Shown: one piece after another, positions 1 to 12,589 of the stretch
Layout: each line of letters opens with the position of its first letter
How positions within the stretch are numbered: position 1 is the stretch's first letter
Source of the DNA: Pomacea canaliculata
Taxonomy: Eukaryota; Mollusca; Gastropoda; Architaenioglossa; Ampullariidae
Assembly (NCBI RefSeq): GCF_003073045.1
Contig: NC_037601.1
Coordinates: 10,217,807-10,281,806, forward strand
Direction of reading: 5' to 3'
DNA length: 64,000 nucleotides
The notes under the pieces: generated by a model
Database searches by the model: none
Seen by the model: the letters and a program-made list of their open reading frames with translations, nothing else
Told to the model about the DNA's origin: nothing
Translations under genes and position numbers: made by a program

Positions 1-3000
1 TTTCTGAAAAAGCTGCTATTATAGCACAATAAATGCAGACTTTCAACATCAGAATAATCCGAACTGTTGTTTAGTCTCTCTCTTATTCTGTTTATATTGC
101 CTGTATCTACCAATATTTGCAAAAAATGGAAACCATTCAGGTTGATCTTGATAAATTTGTCAACTAAAGTAAACCCCCTTTGCCAGTGTGTAGACAAATG
201 TTGAGAGGGTGGTGGTTTTGCCAATAATGCTGGTGTTTTTTGTGCTGACAAAGCAGCAGGTCTCTTCCCTATGACTCGGGGATTGCTGAAAGCATGAATG
301 CAGACATAAGTGAAGATATGATTTTTCAACAGTAAGTTAATGTTACATTTCTTCTCTCACGTTCTCGCAGTGTTCTCACTGTGTATTACAGAGCAATAGT
401 AAATTTACTGGAAGGTACAGCTTTTATAGTTGTTGTTCGAACACTGTATGGTTGTATAAAGCTGTTGTGTTTGACAGAGAGTATTGCTGATGTTAATAAT
501 TGGCTTGTTGGTGCTGTTAATGTTGGTATTTAATGTAGTTTAAGAAACTAGTCTGTTTTTGTTTGATCTACTTTACCTGTAACAGCTGCCTAAATCTGTC
601 TATAAAATGCTTAATTTTTCTTCTTAATCTTTATTGTGATCCTGTAGTCATTTCTCAGAAATATGTGTGTTATTTTCAGGGATTACGATGGTGACATGAT
701 GTGATGAGCACCTACCCCCACAGTGCATTCAAGAAAACCCATGGGTGTTTAAGAGAGTGTTCCCAACCATACACATTTAGGTGTGGAATTTGAGAATAGG
801 GGATGGGTGGGAGGGTTAAACATGGCGGACCTTTATCATGTAGCATTCAACACCCCTCAGATCTGCTCGGCAGCTTCTGCTTTTATCTCCAGTAGTTTAT
901 TTTGTTAGATCTTTGTCAGCCTCAAGGTTTTTATTTTGATTTATGATCTTGCTTACCCCTTCATTTTTTCATTGTATTTTGAACAATTGCCCGTTTAACA
1001 TAAATATAATGCCATCTTGCAACACCCATGCATACACACAACTGTCACCATGACAGTGAGAATTGGCTGTCGCGAGTTTGTATTCTGACACCAACAAACC
1101 TCTCTTTGAGTGTGATATGTTTACAAGGCTGACCATCATGGGTGGGTGAGGTGGGAAGTGTGAGTGTGTGTATGTATGTGTTGTGTGGGTGTATATGTTT
1201 GTGTATATGTGTTGTGTGTGGGTTTATGTGTTTGTGTTGTGTGTGTGAACATATAAGTTTATTTGGATGTGTGTTCATAAAGGTTCACTTGATTCTTACC
1301 TTAGAAAGATGAGTGCTTGTGTGTATGTAAGGCACTTTGAGTGCAGCTGGTTGCTGTCATTTTTATTCTTATTTATATTCTTTTTAAAGCAACAGATGTG
1401 CTTCTATTAATGTGCTTTAACTTAAATTGCATTGTTAAAGATGTGCACCATTATTACTAATGTATCATTAACCAATGAATCGCTTTGTTTTTACTGGGAA
1501 AACTCTACTGCCAGTCAATAGCTATCATGCTTCTGAACACTTTGTGATCTGGCAGTCACGTTTGTTGGTGTGATAATCAGCAAGTTCAGCAAGTACTTAT
1601 CTCTGGATCTTTATAGCCGCCAGAATGTCATTGCTTATTATTTTAGCTTGTTGTTGCAGTTTTGTATTGGAGAAATGATGTTTAGCATTTATGAGCAGGT
1701 TAATTTTATACTAACACATTTTTCCCAGTTTTTAAGTTTTCCCAGTATCCTTTAGTAGATAAACACTTAATATTTTATGAGGTGCTGTATTGACAGGACT
1801 GGAACTGTCAACTGTAGTACAAGGCAGCATAAATAATCCTGAACACAGCTCTTGTGTCCTTGACTCTCTCCAGGTATGGAATGGGAATTATTTTAAAACT
1901 TTTTTCCTGCTTCTTTGAGGAGAGTTTTATGGCTCTCAGGTTTAAACAAGTTTATCATCTTGTTTGGGTTTTGTCACTTTCACCTGATTAATTAAATTTT
2001 CATGTTTTTTCCCTTCTCCCTGAAGATCAGAAGATCAGCCGCTAAACATGTCCACCTCTGAAACATTTGAATTGTGTATACATCATACAATCCATGCTAC
2101 TTCCTACAGGCAGCATTCTGGAAACTGGTGTTTTACAACATCCAGATTATGTTAATGGACAAATGTAGAAACAGTAGGTTTTTTGGTGCGTAGTGGAAGA
2201 GCAGAGCAGTGGTCCTTAGTATATTGTGATGCAGGTTCTCATGAATATATTATTTGAATGTCTGGACAGTGGGCATCCATTTAGCAGTTCTTTGTTCAAT
2301 ATATTGCTTGTCTTGGGGTGACAGTGACATCCAGTACTGAGCAGTAGAGAAACCACATAATGTCCTGTATGAGAGGGGCAGTCCAACACAACACAGCTAT
2401 ATTCTGGATGTTGCTGCTACATTTGAACTGTTGTCATCAAAGGAAAAGTTACAATGTTTTCATCATTGTAACAACATGATTAATACTGCTTCCTCAGAGG
2501 AAGGCTACCATTTTTAATTGTTTTAAAGAGTCCTGAGTTTTGTTTTTAAACTCTTGTCCTTGGAGGTTAATATGTTTGGAGGATACATGATAGCTTGTAG
2601 AAGTCTTGACATGGCTAGGCGCTAATTGATGACAACTTGGCTATAGTTGTGCAAAACTGATCTATGCTGTGCACTTGCTGGCTGTGAAAGATGTAGCTGT
2701 AAAGTCAGCACCCTGCAAGCTGTGCAACACTGAGAAGCTAGTACCGGCTTCTAACCTGTAAGCAGAATCACTCTGTGATGTCTTGGCTTAGCTGGTCAGC
2801 ATGTTCTTTCTCAGTCATTGTGGGACATTTGAAATGCCTTGTGTCACAAGGTAACAACACCTCAGAGCTGTTCAACTTGTTTGTCAGTGCCACTGTTTAA
2901 TGAAGATGTAGCAAGGGTACATACTGTTTTGCAATATGCTAAGCTTCTAATATAAAACTGTCCATGTAGTATGGCTTGTGGAAGCACAGCGCTCAGGTGT

Positions 3001-3700
3001 GGAAGTGATTATTTCTGCAATTGACCATCAGTTTGCTAAACAGTTTCTCAATTGTGACAGTCTTTTGAGTGCTGTATAAATTGAAAATTAGTTGAATGAC
3101 TGCATTTTTCTGAAGATATGTCAATAATGAACGGTTACAGTCTAAAGCTCATTCTGCCTTAAGAGGATTAACATTCTATAGTTGAAGGTTTTTCATATGT
3201 ACATGGCATACTTTCCAAATTTTGTGTAATTTATAACAATATTATCAATGAAATTCTTTTTTACTGGGTACTGCAAGGAGTGTTGCAGTATTTGTACAGA
3301 TTATGTTAATTTTTAATAATAAATCTGCATGTATCAAGCACTCACGAATTCTTATGTCATCATGTATAACAGCATACTGCAAACCTAGAGATCAAACAGT
3401 TTTGATTATAAAAACTTTAATTAGTAGAATGAGAAACAAATTTAGTAAGGCAGGTGAGCAAAGCTGAGTGAATATGTCAATGTACACTGGAATAACATGC
3501 ATAGAAGATAAAGCAAAAAAAGCTACAACTGTGACCTGAACATTGTGTGTACAAATGGGTGTAGAACGGTTGGCAGCCACAAAATGCATGCAGCGTAGAC
3601 ACATGTTCAGACATCTTAATGGCAGTTTGTCAATGTACCGACCTCAAAACACATTTAAGACCAGCAGCTTATTTGTAGAGCCAAACCGAAATGGTTTTTA
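1..3700. other. non-coding stretch, no gene seen
   Basis: AT-rich DNA with stops in all frames and no splice-consistent coding segment that I could join. It holds a TG/GTGT microsatellite at about 1150-1262. It could be intergenic, or 3' UTR or intron of a gene beyond the left edge. Confidence 0.5.
1145..1265. repeat. TG-rich microsatellite
   Basis: Interrupted (TG)n/(TGTGT)n run. The 77-aa open frame on the opposite strand is only the translation of this repeat (His/Thr rich). Confidence 0.8.
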
Positions 3701-4701
3701 ATACAGAGAATATTTACTTCTGAAACGTTTTAGGAAAATCCTATTGTTGCACTTTGTATCTGTGTTCCAAGAGGACAGTGAAAAAAGTTGCTGATGCATT
3801 CAAAAGACAGTCAAGATCCCTTGAGGGCGCGCCACACCAGCATCTACAGCAGCTGGCGATGTTACCCACATGTCTACTGTAGCTGACGGTTTGGTGGATG
3901 ATTTTTATAGGAACTCTAGTATTTGCCAGTACACTGAGCCTCATGATGAGTGAAGCTCTTCTGACTGGTAGGTGATGGCCGCAGTCTATGGAGCTACCGA
4001 ATAAAGGGTTATGAAATTGCGAGATAAAAATACCAAAACTCAAAACAGTTTGGAAAATGAGCTTGCACGCCTTAAACTGTTTGTGAATCGTGCGCAGTTC
4101 GAACCATCAACATGAATGCCATTGTGTGTCTGTCAGTGTGAGTGAGAGCTGTGTGTGTGTGTGCTTGCATACCTACTTGTGTCAGTGATCTCGCCGAGTA
4201 TATTGTATTCCATTTTGTATTGTGGCTGATATTGCCATGTAGCAAGCATTTCTTGTATGTCATGGCATTCTTGAACAAATGTGTTAACATTGAAACAATT
4301 GTCAATAACACTAAACAATTTCATAATCGCCATTGTTATAGATATCATATGTCGCAGACTAGACCATGCAGTCGTAGACATGACAAATATGCTACATAGG
4401 CTTATGATACAACATATCTCTTCAACATATTCCACTGTTGTTACACAAAATTACGATTCTTCACAAAGGCACTGAATAATCGGAGAATTGCTAATGCGGG
4501 TGGGAGGAGGTAAGTTTGGTGTTTATGTTCGTAGAGTTTCTAAGAAAATGTGAGCGCAGGCCTTTGACCAAAGTGTAAATGCCGAGGCTTGTGCACCAGA
4601 CCCACAGAAATTCTGGTGAGGTGGGGTGTACCGAACTGTCAGTCTTTCCTCGCAAAAAAGAACGAAAACGGATGGCCGTGGACTACTTTGATAGAAAGTT
4701 A

Positions 4702-4956
4702 TTACTCTTTAGCACCCTCTTCCGCCGTCTTGGCTTTTTCCGACTGCCCAGGGGTCGCTGTGTCTGTGGCGGGTGTCTCGTCGATTTCGATTACTTCTGG
4801 TGCAGGGCCGTCGTCCAATGGTGGCTTTTCTTGCTCCGCCTTCTTGGTGCGCAGCAGGCACTTCCGGGCCTTGGCCACAGTGGCACCAGCAGCAAACACG
4901 TAGTCGTACAGCAGGCCGGCCACGATGCCACCCGTCAGTGGCCCCACCCAGTACAC
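4702..4956 (-). CDS. AQP: aquaporin coding exon 3 (helix 6 and C-terminal tail)
   Basis: Begins after a TTGTTTCAG acceptor with [14 protein letters not shown], the helix 6 consensus, then LLYDYVF. It continues into a charged tail of about 60 residues and ends in TAA at 4704-4702. No N-glycosylation or PDZ-like terminus is obvious. Confidence 0.93.
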   Translation of the reverse strand: MYWVGPLTGGIVAGLLYDYVFAAGATVAKARKCLLRTKKAEQEKPPLDDGPAPEVIEIDETPATDTATPGQSEKAKTAEEGAKE

Positions 4957-7900
4957 CTGAAACAAGTGACACTCGCCCGTGAGACATTTGTTAGGTATAG
5001 CAGCCTTATTTACCCAACACACTGAGGGCAATTACATGGACAGCTGCTGGGAATATGTTAAAAAAGCTGTTACAGAATTTGGCGAAGCGACATCAGCAGG
5101 TTTGGCACCAAGTACAATACCAAAATTGGTCTCAAAATTCTAAAGTATGCGGCGGGCCGGCATAATACCAAAAACTCACCACGACTATACAACAAACCTA
5201 GTGAAGATGGGGATGGAAACCGTACACCATGATGTTCATTTACCAAGTTTCATGTGAAAAGTGAAGCTGTTTAAATTCGCTCACAGTGAAAATTTAAACC
5301 GTCTTCCCTCTCACAGTTCCATCAGACGCCAGACTCGTTATTTGTTATTTTTATACTTTTTCTGTTAGAATGTTACGGACTGATGATTCCGCACACTAAG
5401 TCTTATTTGATAAATTAACATTCAACCAAATTAACCTAAGTTAAATAACTAACAAGACAAGTTATTAAAACAAGTTTGCTTCGCATTTTGGCTGAAGGGC
5501 CGGTCCAGAGACGTCAACGGGGTGCATCTGGCCCACCCCTGCTCTAAAACGACTTCACAACTATTCTGGCCTTGGAGGTTAAAATGGAGCCGTGGAAGCA
5601 ACATCACACAAAGAGTGTTTTTTCCCTGAAACATGTTTATGCGTCGCCTCATGCATCAATCACGTGATCTGCCGAACGAGGTGAAAGTTAAGGGTGGCGG
5701 AATTATCCATCAGATAACACATGCCATCCCGCCACCAACCCCATTTACCCCACTTGCCCCAACCTCTGGTGGTTGCAGAGAAAGATACGCGAGTTGTTGA
5801 ATTGTATCTACCTTTTGAAGACATCGGCTTTGCGAATCTGTCCATAAACTTATTTTGAACACACGCTTGGCTTGAGTCGCCACAATTACAGCCTTGATTC
5901 ACTCTTGTCTTCTTAATCAGTTGCCCTCATTTCTCTTTCTTCCGCAAATCGTCTTCTTATCTTCTGGGTTTTAGACAACAAAGCTGTTGACCATTCCAGA
6001 TTTTCCTCCCCGTTGCCCTCCACCACCCCTTTTGAGAGTAAAACACCGTTAGCGACCTGATAAGCCGGCAAGCCAAGACGAAGGTGGCATTATGTTACAC
6101 AACCAAGGATCTGTCTCCCCTGCCTGCAGATACCGGGTGTCTGGAGCCCATGACGTAGTTGTTGGAGCTGCTACCCCACCCCAACCCCCACTATCTGTGT
6201 TGCTGATGAAAAGCCGTCTGACGCCTGTTTCCAGCGGGCACAGCTATGTGATTCTTTCTCTCTCCACTGTTGACATACTTCGTGAAAACAGAAGATAAAC
6301 AAGCTCTTTTTACTGTCCACAAGGACGTAGTGATTATTGACTCCCTCTCACACACACTCTTACTCTCATACATACACTCTCACGGACACGCACACTATTT
6401 TAATCTCTCAGGGAAAGAGGTGAGGAGAGAATTTGTTAAAAATTTAGGTCAGCATCTTTGGTCATCTTTAGTATCGTTACACGGCGTCAACCGACAAGGT
6501 ACCTGCTGGCCCATAGAGGAGAGGGAACTGGTGGGATGTTTGTACAGGTTGAGGCCCAGACCCTGGAACTTGTCTTCGGTTGCCGTGACAATAGACATCA
6601 GTTCCACGCACCTACAACTGTAAGGCTTGCTACTAGCCTCGGCTTGTAGGGGAAGCGGGCGGGAGGGAGGCGTTATCACGATGTGAACAGAACTCGTATT
6701 ACTGGACTGCTTGCAAAGGATTTTTTTCCAGTTAACTACTAAAACGAGGCTGCTGTATACAAAGCTTCCGGTTTAGTCACATTCATTGCTTAAGCTCACC
6801 CGGAGACCTCTGCAAGAGGCTAAGCATTGGTCTCGGCAGACAGCAATCCACCTATACATGTCCGTGTTGTGACCGACTGATTGGATGGCCGTGAAACCTC
6901 CATACGACATAACTACTTCACCGAGGCCTCACACCAAAAACCACTCCATTGAGGCCTCAGTTTATTGTGGCAACTGAGATTAAGAGGAAGAAGAGAAGGT
7001 AATAAGGGTAGTAAGGGTTCGAAACAAGGGAGGGAAACGATGATACTGGTGGGAAGCGCAGTTATAGGGGTGGGGATAATGTTAATAAATTAGAAAGTAC
7101 AGTAATAAGAGTGGAGTTCACGGTAATAAGTAGTAGTAGGCGTTGCAAGGTAATAAGGGTACGCCGGAAGGGGCCGTGTGGCTGAAGATTGCAGACTGGA
7201 AGGCGTGTTCAGCTTTCTGGGTCACAGGGAGGGTTAGCAGCGCTGCAGAAGTCATCAGAGGTCAGGCCGAAACATTTGCACAATGTCGTCAGTTTATCGC
7301 CTCCCTCCCGAACTCAGCAGACTGGCGAAGAGTTGTCAGAAGTGGTTCCTACGACCAACAGCTTTTATCACAGCTACTCACCACTAATCTACCCACACTC
7401 CCGTAATAACAGTAGTTCTTCCGTAATCACAGCTACTCACCCAGTGGCTCTCCCAGACTCGCGTAATAACGGCTACTCACCCAGTGGTTGTTCCAGATTC
7501 TCATGATCACTGCTGGACCGAAGCTGCGGGCGCTGTTCATGCTGGCACGCGTGTAGTTGATCTGTCATCAAAGCATCGCCATTGGTCATTTTATCCATAT
7601 GCACGGACGTCAAACACACATACTATACATATATCACTTATTACAGTGTTGACATCAAACTTAGTGACAAGTGTCAATTATTACAGTGTTGACATCAAAC
7701 TTAGTGACAAGTGTCAATTATTACAGTGTTGACATCAAACTTAGTGACAAGTGTCAATTATTACAGTGTTGACATCAAACTTACAAAATACGTTTTGTAT
7801 GCACCATGCGTTGTAATTATTGTCATTTGCTTGATTTTGAATGTAGAAGCATATGATGGCCATACTGCTATACCAACATATCAACTCGATACCACGCCGA

Positions 7901-10900
7901 CACTGTCATTAGAGTTGTATAAAATAGGAATTAATGCCACTTTCTGTCTTCTGTCATGTCATTACATTAACAAATAAGTAATAATGTAACGTGTTGTCCT
8001 TGCAACATTTGCATTCAAGCTTTTTTTTGAGGAGACTTACAGCACACCCACACAATTTTTTGAGGAGCCTAACAGCACACACAAGCAACCGGCAGCGCGC
8101 CTCCATCCTTATCTGTGTGACTGGGTGGCCCCGTCTGAACAACTTACTGTTTGCAGGGTTAAAAACGGTTGGCACTTTTGTTTATTCTCATATTTGCTCT
8201 TTGTTGTTGCTTTTACCAGGCCTTTTCATTTCGATAAATTTAATTATTGCATTAGCCTCTCTGCTCACTGCTATGGTGAGGCTGTATAGACTTGTAGACC
8301 TCACGAAATGTGGTGAGATTGTGTCGACTGTAGGCCTCACTGCGGTGAGGTTTCGTGGTCTGAAGGGTCCATTGCTTGTGGACGGCAGGGCTTGTTGTGG
8401 AATGGTTGAGGACATGCAGAGAGTAGGGTTCACTGTGGCGAGATTGTGCAGACAGCCAGACTAACGCGGTCAAACCATTGTGGTCCTGCACTTCTCGCAC
8501 ATCACGACAGTGGTGGCATCGGGTGGGGCAGCAAGTGGTGTTTCTGTCCACGGAAAGAGACTGGAGGTGGGGGGGGGGGATACAGACAGGGTAAGAAGGT
8601 TCTGGAAGGGGCAGACCGGATACGCTATACTTGCAGGGTGTTGGTGTGAACAGGTGGGAACGAAATGTTTGTGTAGACCGATGCCTGGGCATCAAACACA
8701 TGTTGTACGTGGTATGCATATTTGTCAATCATATTAGTGAATAACTGAGAGAACTTGTGTATGTGTGTGGGCCCTATTTTCCCAAACCCCTAGCTTCCTT
8801 CCTCCTCACCTCCTCTCTCTCCCAAACACACACACCCATGCACCCTGGCGTGTTAATTTGATGCTGCACATAAACAGCCTGAAGAGCGGAGGGCTCAGTG
8901 GAAACCTGAAGGAAAATTTCTGGGTCAAGGGAGTTCCTATCGGCGTGAGAAGCAGGGGCTGGAGTGGAAGGAAAAGAAGAGGAAAGGACTGTTTATCAGA
9001 AGTGATGGATGGATGGAGTTGAGCCTCTTTACGAACACTTCACGTAGAAAATTGATGTGAAACGAAGATGACACTGGCCTTGCGGTAGATTAATTTAATT
9101 TTTTTTTAAATTTCGGTATCCAGGCTAACATTTTGCAAGTAAAAAAGCGTTATGAGCGGCGCTCAGTCGTGAATCGAAAGCTCTGAGCTATCAGTGGAGA
9201 CAACGCCTCCTACAGAGGGTACAGTCAATGTAGATTGCTGTATCCACATAATCACCAAGCAGAGAGAAATTGCATTAAAATGGTAGGTCACATGAGTGTT
9301 TGGCGACGGTGGAAGGTTCCTCGCAGTGAACCTGTTTGTTCAAAAAGGAAAAAGGCAAAAAGCTACAGACAAGCTAGCGCACAGAGGAACTAGGAGGATA
9401 TAGACCCACAACATGATGATAAAACCAGAAACGATCGTGGACAAAACAGAAAAACAGAGACAGCTGCTTCAATCAGCCTGTTAGGCGACGGGACATTAAT
9501 CTGATTTTTAAGGACGGTCAATATAGAGAGGGTACTGTCAACGTACGAAGGGTACACAGTCAACATACAAAGGGTACACAGCGTACATAGGGTACATAGC
9601 GTACAAGCTTTCAAGCGGTGCAGTCAGCAGGAAATACGGAAATGGATTGTAATGGGTGTGGGGAGTGGATCTGGTCAAACAAGCTCCTTAAGTTGCAACA
9701 TAAATTCTGTGCTTGGTTCTCATCTCTCATACCCATTACAATGGCGGCTGTTGTGGCGGCAAGACATAAACACGATGATCTTATTTCGTCCATAAGAAAG
9801 CATTTATTGTAAGTAAATATAAGAAGGCATGTGTGCTTTTGAACATTGACTTACGTCCCAGGAAGCAAGTGGCTGTACAGCTAAGAGGTCATGGACTTGA
9901 CAAGACGGGCACGCACATGCGCAAAAGGCGTTTTAATCAATACTCGGTTGTTCCGTAGCACCACATCCATAACAGACATCTTTCATCACTGTCCACATTT
10001 ACTTATTGCTCGTGTATAGGGCACCACGAATCATGTACATTTTGCACAGGTATAGGGTGTCTCGAACCATGGCCAGTGCCATCCTCTCTAGTGAAACACC
10101 TGTATCTCAGGTGAAGATATTGCTGTCCTTGATCCCAAAATAACAGCATGGTCTTTGATAGATTTAGATATTACTTTCTTTGCATTTAAAAATTAAATAT
10201 GACACGAGAAACTACGTTCAATGATGATGATGATGATTTATTAAAAGGGAAAAGCAGGTTTCTCCAAATGTAACATTTAGAAGAGGGAGGGGGGGTAAGC
10301 ATGGGAGACGACATAAGGCAATGAAATCGAAGCACGATACAAATAAACAACCAGCCACAAGCACATCCATCATGGCGATGAGCGCTACTCACCGCAAATA
10401 GATGGCAGACAACAACAGCAAGGCCTATGGTAAGAGGCGAGGATCCACCCAGGTCGGTGCGGGCCGAGTCTCTGGACGCGAAGACGGCGAGGACGAAAAG
10501 GAAGGTGATGAGCAACTCTACCCCGAATGCCTGGGCGGCCGTCAGGTCGGACGAAATGATGGTGGCACCAAGGTCACCCCTTCTGGTCGCGGGGGTCAGC
10601 CCATACAGCGCGCCGGCTCCCAGAATGCCTCCAATGATCTGAGCGACGATGTAGAGAACTCCGCGGATGATGGAAACTCGCCTGGTGACAAGAGCCGCCG
10701 CCGTCACAGACGGGTTGAAGTGGCCGCCGCTGATGTGGGTGAAGATCCACACAGTGGTGCCAACCGCCAAGCCGAAGGCCAGCGAGATTTGAACCACGTC
10801 AGGTGCCGACCAAGGCACCCAAGCGCCGCAACCCAGCAGCACGATGACCAGGGTGCCCAGGGTCTCGCAGGCCAGTGACCGCCACAGGTTGGGGCTCAGC

Positions 10901-10935
10901 AAATCTTCCACGTTGTCCTTCATGATCTTCCACAT
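4702..10935 (-). CDS. AQP: AQP4-like aquaporin (water channel), 3 coding exons
   Basis: Predicted 292-aa major intrinsic protein, a six-helix membrane water channel. Coding exons on the minus strand are 10935-10393, 7561-7481 and 4956-4702; both introns are GT...AG and phase 0. Landmarks: helix 1 about residues 20-40; SLAF/GLAVG helix 2 about 48-67; loop B motif SGGHFNPSV with NPS at 74-76; loop E motif [10 protein letters not shown] with NSA at 190-192; [10 protein letters not shown] across the last junction; and an acidic, Pro/Thr-rich cytosolic tail. The aromatic/arginine filter residues by alignment to AQP1/AQP4 are F54, H178, A187 and R193, the water-selective set. Both asparagine boxes deviate from NPA, and the usual Gly before ASMN is Arg. 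Introns are 2.8 and 2.5 kb. The sequence is closest to vertebrate AQP4 from memory; orthology is inferred. Confidence 0.95.
5490..5541. mobile_element. fragment of a hAT-like MITE (one end)
   Basis: Ends ...TCTGGCCCACCCCTG, the reverse complement of the CAGGGGTGGGC type of hAT terminus, preceded by GGGCCGGTCCAGAG. No opposite end was found, so this looks truncated. It lies in aquaporin intron 2. Confidence 0.4.
6741..6784 (+). repeat. 44-bp dispersed repeat, copy 1
   Basis: Reads AAAACGAGGC...TTCCGGTTTAGTCACATTC. Its reverse complement is at 12016-12059 with 41 of 44 positions identical. Class unknown; the two copies bracket the 5' half of the aquaporin gene. Confidence 0.7.
7372..7487. repeat. 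tandem duplication spanning the aquaporin exon 2 donor
   Basis: The 15-bp string covering the last exonic bases and the donor (CTACTCACCCAGTGG on the plus strand) is at 7473-7487 (real junction) and again exactly 40 bp away at 7433-7447. A shorter copy (AGCTACTCAC) is at 7372-7381. Shared CGTAATAAC spacers show they are tandem units. Confidence 0.8.
7481..7561 (-). CDS. AQP: aquaporin coding exon 2 (loop E, second NPA box)
   Basis: An 81-bp exon, too short to stand out as an ORF. It codes INYTRASMN / [11 protein letters not shown] / RIWNNHW. It has an AG acceptor (complement of 7562-7563) and a GTGAGT donor (complement of 7475-7480). It joins in phase to exon 1 (...HLFA) and exon 3 (VYWVGP...), which reproduces the family order [29 protein letters not shown]. 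The donor end is duplicated in tandem downstream in the intron. Confidence 0.92.
7641..7782. repeat. 40-bp tandem repeat, 3.5 copies
   Basis: Near-identical 40-bp units start at 7641, 7681, 7721 and 7761 (partial), each beginning TTACAGTGTTGACATC. It lies in aquaporin intron 1, about 80 bp from exon 2. The copies are almost unmutated, so the expansion is recent. Confidence 0.95.
7790..10185. other. aquaporin intron 1, remaining part
   Basis: Non-coding. It holds imperfect GGTGAGGTTGTGTAGAC-like repeats at 8270-8450, a G-rich run near 8565-8580 and a short degenerate tandem repeat at 9525-9605 (units near GGGTACACAGTCAACATAC). No exon or RNA gene seen. Confidence 0.5.
9525..9605. repeat. degenerate tandem repeat, unit about 25 bp
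   Basis: Repeated GGGTAC(ACAG)TCAACATAC-like units, about three copies, in aquaporin intron 1. Confidence 0.6.
10393..10935 (-). CDS. AQP: aquaporin coding exon 1
   Basis: Codes residues 1-181, starting [11 protein letters not shown] and ending AVVVCHLFA, followed by a strong GTGAGT donor (complement of 10387-10392). It contains helices 1-4, most of helix 5 and the NPS box. The open frame runs past the donor, so the last 68 residues of the unspliced frame are intron. Confidence 0.93.
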
Positions 10936-11059
10936 AATCCGCTTATCCCCAAGTTTTCGGCGTTAAAACCCTCTGCTTCTTATCCCCAGGCACGACAAGA
11001 ACGACAAATGAAGTGGACGATACTGCGAGGTTCTGCTGCTAGAGTGGGAGGGGAGATAA

Positions 11060-11110
11060 TGCCGGCTGCAAGTAAGAAACATGGACTACGTTGCTGACCT
11101 TTATACAGGA
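11060..11110 (-). promoter_or_regulatory. candidate TATA promoter of the aquaporin gene
   Basis: Minus strand reads GTATAAAGG (TATAAAG = complement of 11099-11105), about 165 bp upstream of the aquaporin ATG and inside a GC-richer patch. A start site near 11070 would give a 5' UTR of about 135 nt. Based on motif and position only. Confidence 0.4.
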
Positions 11111-12015
11111 CCCGCGCAAGGCGTTCATTTGCTGAAATCAAGTGAAGGCTGTCGCTGATTGGTTAGCTCTAAGCTTAACGCAGGGTACATTCGGCGTAGT
11201 AATCTTCCAGGGCGGGGCTCCTGTGAACTGCCGGAAGTGGCGTCTGGCGGTGCCACATTCTGCAGGCGCAACGGGGATGTGGGGTTATGGGGGAGGAGAT
11301 GGGGACTCTGGAAGTGGCAAAAGACACGAAGGGTGGTGGTGGGAGGAGGAGAAGAGTTGACTTCTAGACACTTGCTGACAAGTCCAGAGAGAACGACGGG
11401 CACTGCGCGCGCGCACGCACACACACATACTTGTACTCTATATCGCGCAGACTGCATGCCGAACAGGTTCTCAATGGCAGGCTGTGTGGTGCATGAAGAC
11501 AGCAGCGTTCTCAGAGTAAAGTAAGCTAGTCAAGACAGTCATATACAGTCTTGCCGATGGCACACTGTCTTGGTGATAACACAGTGTCTTGCTGATGCTG
11601 ATGATATACAATCGAGGCGCCCGGCTTAATCTTTCTTTCTTGATCACCCGGCAATAGTAAGCTCTATAGGCTGCCAAGAGGGAAATGTTCTCTAATTTTC
11701 TCGTTATAGCTATACAATGCATTATATACGAATATAATGCATTTTAAATTTATGCAATTCAATTTTTTAAGTATAGAATGCATGCTATAGCTAGAGAGAG
11801 AACTCGGTAAAAACCAAAGTATTTCATTTATATTATACTCAGAAGTTGATGTCCAATTCATTTTAACTATAAAATTCCATTGTGTAGCTACAGAATACAT
11901 TTTAGCTATACATTTCAACTGTATAGAATGAAGTCTGTAACTACAGAGTTGAAATAGATGCGGAACGAAGCTGGCTCATTTGCATATGGGACAAGAAGGT
12001 CAAAGATCAGCCAAG

Positions 12016-12059
12016 GAATGTGACTAAACCGGAAGCTTTGTACACACCTGCCTCGTTTT
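12016..12059 (-). repeat. 44-bp dispersed repeat, copy 2 (inverted)
   Basis: Inverted counterpart of 6741-6784, upstream of the aquaporin promoter. Too short to classify. Confidence 0.7.
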
Positions 12060-12589
12060 GCCGGGAAAAAATCGTCTGCCAGCAGTCTAGTAATACAAGT
12101 TCGTGATGTAACCGACAATGGAATAGCTTATACAAGAGAGAATTCGACTGACAGTGGAATAGCTTATACTTATGTCTACAACACAAGAGAGAGCTGAGGG
12201 TGAGACCTCAGGGCGGCGGCTGTAATGAAGGAGACGAAACGGAAACAAACAGTCGGCCGTCGGCACAGAAAGTTGGAGATAACGCTCTCAACTTGTACCA
12301 ACTTTGATTTTTTCCTTGCCTTTATTTGCGAATTGTGCCTGAACAAACAACATTTTGCTTTGGATACCAGCGCCATCTGCAGGTTGCTTTTTTCTGTCAT
12401 TTGAAACTCAGCTGACAAGATCGGAAGGCAAGGAAGTGCGACTGGGGTAGCCTGAAGTGCCGATAAAGTTAGCGTGAAACGTGAAAATTGTGGCGTTTGT
12501 ACGTTCTGTGTTTCAATATTTTTGTGTAATAAAAGAAAACAAAGACACAGTTGAGAAAACAAATTGAACAAAACATTGATGATGATAAT

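Larger units (their letters stand above)
5030..7370. other. aquaporin intron 2, mostly unstructured
   Basis: Apart from the hAT end at 5490-5541 and a dispersed repeat at 6741-6784, I see no coding or RNA feature. Short CT- and CA-rich stretches occur at 6340-6390. Confidence 0.5.

Noticed and set aside
4579-5025. 148-aa plus-strand open frame
   Set aside because: Mostly antisense to aquaporin exon 3.
8252-8728. 157/158-aa open frames on both strands
   Set aside because: Overlapping frames in a GTGAGG-rich repeat within aquaporin intron 1; no domain.
10402-10878. 158-aa plus-strand open frame
   Set aside because: Antisense to aquaporin exon 1; no domain, GC-rich shadow frame.
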